Shown piece by piece: positions 14,585-19,652 of a stretch of DNA of 19,652 bases. The stretch covers positions 1 to 19,652 of the forward strand of contig JAAYHT010000320.1 of NCBI GenBank assembly GCA_012735285.1, in the 5' to 3' direction. Below the pieces are notes generated by a model. That model made no database searches. It saw only the letters and a program-made list of their open reading frames with translations, and was not told the origin of the DNA. Every line of letters starts with the position of its first letter. The stretch's first letter is position 1. The translations under genes and the position numbers were made by a program. Source of the DNA: Clostridiales bacterium. Its GTDB lineage: Bacteria; Bacillota; Clostridia; Peptostreptococcales; Anaerovoracaceae.

Positions 14585-15622
14585 ATGGGTTTCCTTAACC
14601 AGCTCGCAGAAAAATACAAGACAATATCTATAGTAGGAATGGCAAAAAATGCGGGAAAGACCACCACCCTTAACTATCTAATAGAGGAGGCTATGGATGA
14701 GGGGATGGTGCTGGGTATCACCTCCACTGGTAGGGACGGAGAGAATACCGACCTGGTTACGGGATCGGAAAAACCCATGGTTTACCTAGATTACGGCACC
14801 ATTGTATCGGTGCCTGAACAACTATATGAACTATCGAACGCTGGATTGGAGATTTTGCGAATCACCTCTTACCCTACAGCCTTGGGACGCATAATGCTTT
14901 GTAGGGTGCAGGAGAGTGGTTATGTTCAGATAGCAGGACCCACTAATACCAAGGATCATAAAAAAATGTGCGAAGAGATGCTGGAGTTAGGGGCCCAGCT
15001 TATACTCATAGATGGTGCTATCGATCGCAAATCCATTGCAGCGCCCGATGCTTCTGATGCTGTTATCCTTGCTACTGGTGCGGTGCTTTCTAGAAACATG
15101 AACAGGGTAGTAGAGGAGACCTTGCATACGGTAAATCTCTATCAATTGCCTGAAGTTCCCGAAGGTGATTTAAGAAAGAGAATTGTAGAAGGGGCGTCAG
15201 AAGAAAGGATTATGTTAATCGAAGGTGAGAAGGAAAGATTTTTAGAATTAGCCACAGGCCTTCTATCATCGAAATATCTTGATGATGCTATTACTAAGGA
15301 GACCCAATGGGTCTATATACCTGGAGCCTTTACACAAAGCGTTATTGCAGACATTCATCCATCAAAGCTCAAACAGGTAAGTTTCGTTGTCAAAGACCCT
15401 ACCAGGGTCTTTATAGGGGCAAAATCTTGGAAACAGCTTAAAAAGCGTGGATTTCGTTTATATGTACTCCAAGCAATTAAAATTGCAGGCATAAGTGTAA
15501 ACCCCTATTCCCCTTCGGGTTATTCCTTTGATCATAAGGATCTTATTAACTCTATCAAAGAAGGTTTAGGAGATATTCCAGTATTTGACGTAAAATATGG
15601 AGTGGATTATGCGACTGTCTAA
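14585..15622 (+). CDS. kamB: KamB: P-loop protein of the lysine aminomutase operon
   Basis: The 345-aa product begins with a nucleotide-binding loop, SIVGMAKNAGKTTTLN (residues 15-30), close to the Walker A of MobB-like and other P-loop NTPases. Two downstream segments, LILIDGAIDRK and DAVILATGA, look like further nucleotide-site strands. No transmembrane segment is seen. It lies between kamA and kamC, with GAGGAG before ATG 14585, in the gene order known from clostridial lysine clusters. I recall KamB and KamC being described as a reactivating pair for lysine 5,6-aminomutase, whose AdoCbl cofactor is prone to inactivation; the sequence shows only that KamB likely binds a nucleotide. Confidence 0.85.
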   Translation: MGFLNQLAEKYKTISIVGMAKNAGKTTTLNYLIEEAMDEGMVLGITSTGRDGENTDLVTGSEKPMVYLDYGTIVSVPEQLYELSNAGLEILRITSYPTALGRIMLCRVQESGYVQIAGPTNTKDHKKMCEEMLELGAQLILIDGAIDRKSIAAPDASDAVILATGAVLSRNMNRVVEETLHTVNLYQLPEVPEGDLRKRIVEGASEERIMLIEGEKERFLELATGLLSSKYLDDAITKETQWVYIPGAFTQSVIADIHPSKLKQVSFVVKDPTRVFIGAKSWKQLKKRGFRLYVLQAIKIAGISVNPYSPSGYSFDHKDLINSIKEGLGDIPVFDVKYGVDYATV

Positions 15623-17255
15623 TCAAAAAACCAGAAATGAACTAGGGTTTAATTACGTTATAAACAACATTAACGTAATTACACCCTATGGAAAAAAGCG
15701 ATTAAAATCGATAAGTCCTTTCGAACCGGGAGAAGAGGATAGCCTGTTATCCGAACTTTCCCTCTTGGAAAAGACTTTGGATCTGGTTAATAAAGAGTCG
15801 AATAAAATTGATTTGCTCCTTGAAATTTTTATGGAGATCAAGGACAATTCCTACACCATTAAAAGAAGTGAGGACAGTGTGCTTACAGTTGTAGAACTTT
15901 ATGAGATTAAGACACTGCTTCTTCAGATGAAAGCAATCAAAGATCTATTGGATCAAATTTCAGAACAAATCCCTGAAGAATTTGTTCTTCATGATTTAAC
16001 TGATCTGCTTGATGTATTGGATCCTGCAAGGCAGAGGATCAATACATTCTATCTGTATGATGAGTTTTCAGAAAGATTAAAGCTGTTAAGACAGCATAAG
16101 CGGGAAAAGGAGCTTGCAATAAAGAAGATTAAAAGGGACCTTAAGCGTAAAGTGGAATCCACCTACAATATCTCTATGACCCCGAAGTTTGAGTATGTAG
16201 TTTCCAAGTCTGAAAAGGAGCTGATGGAAAAGGCATCATCAATAGCTGAACTGACACTTGCTGAGGAGGATTATACTTCTGCAACATTCACACTTAAAAA
16301 TGACGCTCAGGTCTTTGAGCTTCAAAAAGATATAGAGGAGTTAAATTTACAAATAGAAGAAGAGGAACTAAGTGTCAGGGAAAGCTTATCTAAAAAGATA
16401 GGAGAAAAAAGAGAACTGCTGGATATTAATTGTACAATAATCGGCGAGTTGGATTTTAATATAGCTAAAGCACTGTATGCAAAGGAACACAATTGTACAA
16501 AGCCGGAAATAACGAAGGAACATGTCATCATAATACAAGATGGGAGGCAGCTTGAGCTAGAAGATATATTGGATAAAAAGGGCAAAGAGTACTGTCCGGT
16601 ATCAATAGAACTGTATGATGGGGTAGCATGCATAACCGGTGCAAATATGGGGGGCAAGACAGTTACTCTTAAAATGGTTGGCCTGTGCGCTATGCTTGCT
16701 CAATATGGTTTCTTTGTACCTTGCAGGTCCGCTAAAATAGGGCTTTCATCCTATATGCACATTCTAATAGGGGACACCCAGAATATCCAGCGCGGGCTTT
16801 CAAGTTTCGGAAGCGAGATGGAGGAGTTAAAGGAAATCCTTGATCGCAGTAAGACCAGATCGCTTCTACTCATAGATGAAATTGCAAGCGGAACCAATCC
16901 GGTAGAAGGCTTCGCCCTTACAAAGAGCCTGGTCAAATACTTAAGCACCAAGCCCTACATTAGTCTAATAACTACCCACTATGACAATGTGGCCGAATTG
17001 GATAATGTAAGGAATATGCAGGTTAGGGGCTTGGCTGATGCGGATTTTGATAGGCTGGCCAGGGAAATAAGGTATGCCAATCGTTTAGAACGAATTGATA
17101 TTATCTCAAAGTATATGGATTATAGGGTTTACGAGGTTAAGAAGGAAAAGAAGATACCTAAGGACGCTTTGAATATTGCTAAGATGCTTGGCATATACCA
17201 AGAGATTATAGAACAGGCTAAAAAATATATGGAGGATCGAGAATATGAAGAGTAA
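15609..17255 (+). CDS. kamC: KamC: MutS-like ATPase of the lysine aminomutase operon
   Basis: The 548-aa product has a C-terminal MutS-type ATPase: Walker A GANMGGKT at 344-351, Walker B LLLIDEIASGTNP near 420-432, and TTHYDN in the place of the MutS H-loop. The N-terminal half is helical and charged, with a likely coiled-coil clamp around residues 150-270, but no mismatch-recognition domain is apparent. This points away from DNA mismatch repair. The start at ATG 15609 has GGAG 6 nt upstream and lies 14 nt inside kamB; ATG 15597 is an alternative. Placement between kamB and kamD suggests a role as ATP-driven mutase chaperone or reactivase. Confidence 0.87.
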   Translation: MRLSNQKTRNELGFNYVINNINVITPYGKKRLKSISPFEPGEEDSLLSELSLLEKTLDLVNKESNKIDLLLEIFMEIKDNSYTIKRSEDSVLTVVELYEIKTLLLQMKAIKDLLDQISEQIPEEFVLHDLTDLLDVLDPARQRINTFYLYDEFSERLKLLRQHKREKELAIKKIKRDLKRKVESTYNISMTPKFEYVVSKSEKELMEKASSIAELTLAEEDYTSATFTLKNDAQVFELQKDIEELNLQIEEEELSVRESLSKKIGEKRELLDINCTIIGELDFNIAKALYAKEHNCTKPEITKEHVIIIQDGRQLELEDILDKKGKEYCPVSIELYDGVACITGANMGGKTVTLKMVGLCAMLAQYGFFVPCRSAKIGLSSYMHILIGDTQNIQRGLSSFGSEMEELKEILDRSKTRSLLLIDEIASGTNPVEGFALTKSLVKYLSTKPYISLITTHYDNVAELDNVRNMQVRGLADADFDRLAREIRYANRLERIDIISKYMDYRVYEVKKEKKIPKDALNIAKMLGIYQEIIEQAKKYMEDREYEE

Positions 17256-18807
17256 ATTAAATTTAGATCCCAAAATCATTGATAGCGCAAGATCGAGTGC
17301 GGCAAAAATTGCGCAGGACATGCAAAAATTTATCGACAGACATACCACTGTCAGTACGGAGAGGACTGTTTTAAGACTTCTTGGAATTGACGGTGTGGAC
17401 GAGTATGATTTCCCACTGCCAAATGTAGTCGTTGATGCTATCAAAGATGGAGGAGGTCTAGCTAGAGGCGCAGCATATTGGATCGGAAACGCCATGATCC
17501 AAACTGGACTAAGCCCTCAGGAAATTGCGGAAAGGGTTGCCGCAGGTGAACTTGATATTATGAAACTGCCCACAGCAAGTGCTAAAGAGGCAGAAGAAAA
17601 GATCATGCCTGAGGTAAAAAAGGCGTTAAAGAATATTAAAGCTCAGACAGAAAAGAGAAACCACTATCTTCAAACATTAGGAGAAGGAAAACAACCGTAT
17701 TTATATGTAATTGTTGCTACTGGTAATGTGTACGAAGATATTGTTCAGGCTCAGGCGGCTGCAAGGCAGGGTGCTGACGTTATTGCTGTAATAAGGACTA
17801 CAGCCCAAAGTCTTTTAGACTATGTACCCTATGGGCCTACCACAGAGGGTTTTGGAGGCACCTATGCAACCCAGGAAAATTTCAGGCTGATGAGAAAGGC
17901 CCTGGATGAAGTAGGCGAAGAAGTAGGAAGATACATCCGGCTATGCAACTACAGCTCCGGCATGTGCATGCCTGAAATCGCAGCTATGGGTGCAATTGAA
18001 CGCCTGGATATGATGCTTAATGATGCACTGTACGGAATACTTTTCAGAGATATTAATATGCAGAGGACCTTAGTTGACCAATACTTCTCCAGAGTTATTA
18101 TAGGCTATGCTGACATTATATTTAACTCAGGAGAAGATAACTATCTGACCACTGCAGATGCTTATGAAGAGGCTCATACTGTAGTAGCTTCCCAGTTTAT
18201 CAATGAGCAGTTTGCAGTACTTGCCAATATCAAGGAAGAGAGAATGGGTCTAGGACATGCCTTTGAGATGGATCCTGATATGGAAAACGGTTTCCTCTAC
18301 GAGTTGGCACAGGCAGTAATGGCTCGTGAACTCTTCCCTAAGGCTCCCCTTAAGTATATGCCGCCTACAAAGTATATGACAGGCAATATCTTCAAGGGGC
18401 ATATACAGAATGCTCTGTTCAATGTTGTATCCATATGGTCAGGACAGTCAATACAGCTGCTTGGAATGATGACAGAAGCAATTCATACACCCCATATGCA
18501 GGATAGAATATATTCACTTGAAAATGCATCCTATATTTTCAACAACATGAGAGACCTGGGAGAAGAGATTGAGTTTAAGAAGGATGGAATCATCCAGAAA
18601 AGGGCTCAGGCTGTTCTCAAAGATGCTGAAAAATTGTTAAAGGAAATTGAAAAAGAAGGTCTCTTCCAAACCCTTGAAAAAGGGAAATTCGGTGGAGTAA
18701 AACGTCCAAGGGATGGCGGTAAAGGCTTAGAAGGTGTTTGCGTGAAGGATGAACAGTACTTCAATCCATTTATTCCACTGATGTTAGGAGGTGAAAAGAA
18801 TGAGTAA
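17245..18807 (+). CDS. kamD: lysine 5,6-aminomutase alpha subunit
   Basis: KamD is the large subunit of the AdoCbl- and PLP-dependent mutase that moves the terminal amino group of beta-lysine (or D-lysine) to give 3,5-diaminohexanoate. The 520-aa product has the expected length of the TIM-barrel subunit. Blocks such as TVSTERTVLRLLGIDG, LPNVVVDAI and ARQGADVIAVIRTTAQSLLDY fit the family as I recall it. The gene starts at ATG 17245 with GGAGG upstream, overlaps kamC by 11 nt and overlaps kamE by 8 nt, as expected for a heterotetramer made in fixed ratio. Confidence 0.95.
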   Translation: MKSKLNLDPKIIDSARSSAAKIAQDMQKFIDRHTTVSTERTVLRLLGIDGVDEYDFPLPNVVVDAIKDGGGLARGAAYWIGNAMIQTGLSPQEIAERVAAGELDIMKLPTASAKEAEEKIMPEVKKALKNIKAQTEKRNHYLQTLGEGKQPYLYVIVATGNVYEDIVQAQAAARQGADVIAVIRTTAQSLLDYVPYGPTTEGFGGTYATQENFRLMRKALDEVGEEVGRYIRLCNYSSGMCMPEIAAMGAIERLDMMLNDALYGILFRDINMQRTLVDQYFSRVIIGYADIIFNSGEDNYLTTADAYEEAHTVVASQFINEQFAVLANIKEERMGLGHAFEMDPDMENGFLYELAQAVMARELFPKAPLKYMPPTKYMTGNIFKGHIQNALFNVVSIWSGQSIQLLGMMTEAIHTPHMQDRIYSLENASYIFNNMRDLGEEIEFKKDGIIQKRAQAVLKDAEKLLKEIEKEGLFQTLEKGKFGGVKRPRDGGKGLEGVCVKDEQYFNPFIPLMLGGEKNE

Positions 18808-19561
18808 AACTGCACCTGCAAAGGTTGACCTGACAAAGGTTAAACCTTATGGAGACACTATGAATGACGGTATGGTTCAGCTTTCCTTTACCCTTCCCGT
18901 ACCCTACGGTGAAGAGGCTAATGAGGCAGCAAGGATACTGGCCAAGAAGATGGGCTTAGATGAACCAAGCGTAGTCTTTTCAAAGGACTTGGGAGGCTAT
19001 ACCTGCTTTATACTCTACGGTAAATGTCAGCATACTGTTGATTACACCTCCATTAAGGTTCCTAAAGTTGAAGTAGAAGTTATGGACAGACTGGAATGCG
19101 AGAAGTTTATCGAAGAGAATATTAAAAGGGATGTTGTAATCGTAGGAGCATGTACAGGTACTGATGCTCATACGGTTGGTATCGACGCCATAATCAACAT
19201 GAAGGGCTATCACGGCCATTTTGGCCTTGAACGCTATAAAGGCATTCAAGCGATTAATATGGGTAGCCAGGTCCCGAATGAAGAGCTGGTAGCAAAGGCA
19301 ATAGAGGTTAATGCCGATGCCATACTTGTTTCCCAAATTGTAACCCAAAAAGATATTCATGTACAAAACCTTACAGAGCTTGTGGAACTATTGGAAGCTG
19401 AAGGGCTAAGGGATAAGATTATCCTAGTTTGCGGTGGCCCGAGAATCTCCCATGAACTGGCACAGGAACTTGGATATGATGCTGGTTTTGGGCCGGATAC
19501 CTATGCAGAAAATGTAGCTTCCTTCGTTTTGGAAGAAATGGTTAAGAGGAAGCTGGTGTAG
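18800..19561 (+). CDS. kamE: lysine 5,6-aminomutase beta subunit (cobalamin- and PLP-binding)
   Basis: KamE carries the cobalamin of lysine 5,6-aminomutase. The 253-aa product (ATG 18800, AGGAGGTG 6 nt upstream; an in-frame GTG at 18791 is part of that site) has the base-off cobalamin motif D-x-H-x-x-G at D122-A-H124-T-V-G127, with His124 as the lower cobalt ligand. K135 in NMKGYHGH lies 11 residues later, the same spacing as His133 and the PLP-binding Lys144 of the characterised clostridial enzyme. Both cofactor anchors therefore appear intact. It is the last operon gene visible; no terminator follows before a new promoter. Confidence 0.95.
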   Translation: MSKTAPAKVDLTKVKPYGDTMNDGMVQLSFTLPVPYGEEANEAARILAKKMGLDEPSVVFSKDLGGYTCFILYGKCQHTVDYTSIKVPKVEVEVMDRLECEKFIEENIKRDVVIVGACTGTDAHTVGIDAIINMKGYHGHFGLERYKGIQAINMGSQVPNEELVAKAIEVNADAILVSQIVTQKDIHVQNLTELVELLEAEGLRDKIILVCGGPRISHELAQELGYDAGFGPDTYAENVASFVLEEMVKRKLV

Positions 19562-19571
19562 ATTCAATTAA

Positions 19572-19599
19572 TTGACATATGCCATGCATATGATAAAAT
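19572..19599 (+). promoter_or_regulatory. housekeeping-type promoter for the next gene, with palindrome in the spacer
   Basis: TTGACA (19572-19577) and TAAAAT (19594-19599) are 16 bp apart, with a TG one base ahead of the -10 hexamer. A second match, TATAAT, follows at about 19600. The spacer contains CATATG-CCATG-CATATG (19576-19592), a symmetrical repeat placed where a repressor would block RNA polymerase. The target gene lies beyond the window. No gene was found in 19600-19652. Confidence 0.55.
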
Positions 19600-19652
19600 T
19601 ATAATATGGTAGTTTCTCAGGATTTCCTCTAAGATTGTATTGAGTTATCTTA

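Noticed and set aside
15609..17255. KamC as a DNA mismatch repair protein (MutS or MutS2)
   Set aside because: It has the MutS ATPase core but is too short, shows no mismatch-recognition domain or Smr domain, and is embedded in the lysine aminomutase operon.

Overview
The window looks like a low-GC anaerobic Firmicute, probably a Clostridia or Tissierellales-type amino-acid fermenter. This inference rests on strong purine-rich ribosome binding sites, AT-rich intergenic DNA, a PyrB/PyrI aspartate transcarbamoylase, a lysine fermentation cluster and an apparent UGA-decoded selenoprotein. No species can be assigned from the sequence alone.

Layout. (1) Positions 1-240 hold the last 37 codons of a transposase-like gene (IS30-like, tentative) and AT-rich DNA with no further gene. 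(2) Positions 244-6413 are a complete pyrimidine operon, pyrB-pyrI-pyrC-pyrF-pyrK-pyrD-pyrE, with tight or overlapping joints. It is preceded by a 45-codon leader ORF that runs through a U-rich tract and a strong terminator hairpin, the same architecture as the UTP-sensitive pyrBI attenuator of enteric bacteria. A hairpin follows pyrE. (3) Positions 6413-9355 are a mixed region: a minus-strand 96-codon gene interrupted only by an in-frame TGA right after a Cys codon, with a stem-loop at bacterial SECIS distance (a likely selenoprotein gene that a standard ORF search misses); a hypoxanthine/deoxyinosine-DNA glycosylase; an FAD-dependent oxidoreductase with a Cys cluster; and an RluB/RsuA-type pseudouridine synthase. 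(4) Positions 9443-19561 are a lysine fermentation locus: kal on the minus strand, then a divergent sigma-54 activator, then kdd-kamA-kamB-kamC-kamD-kamE.

How the parts work together. KamA makes L-beta-lysine from L-lysine, KamD/KamE (AdoCbl, PLP) make 3,5-diaminohexanoate, Kdd oxidises and deaminates it, and Kal removes ammonia from 3-aminobutyryl-CoA at the end. KamB (P-loop protein) and KamC (MutS-like ATPase) sit between the mutase genes, as expected for a mutase repair or reactivation pair. The 3-keto-5-aminohexanoate cleavage enzyme and the CoA transferases are not in this window.

The most striking point is the regulator. Its N-terminal half is a recognisable but degenerate copy of Kdd, the enzyme encoded by the first gene of the operon it faces, fused to a sigma-54 AAA+ domain and a Fis-type helix-turn-helix. 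Both kdd and kal have GG-N10-GC sigma-54 promoters, and both upstream regions carry nearly the same 17-base word (15 of 17 identical). This suggests a self-contained circuit in which a former catabolic enzyme domain senses a pathway intermediate and switches on the pathway.
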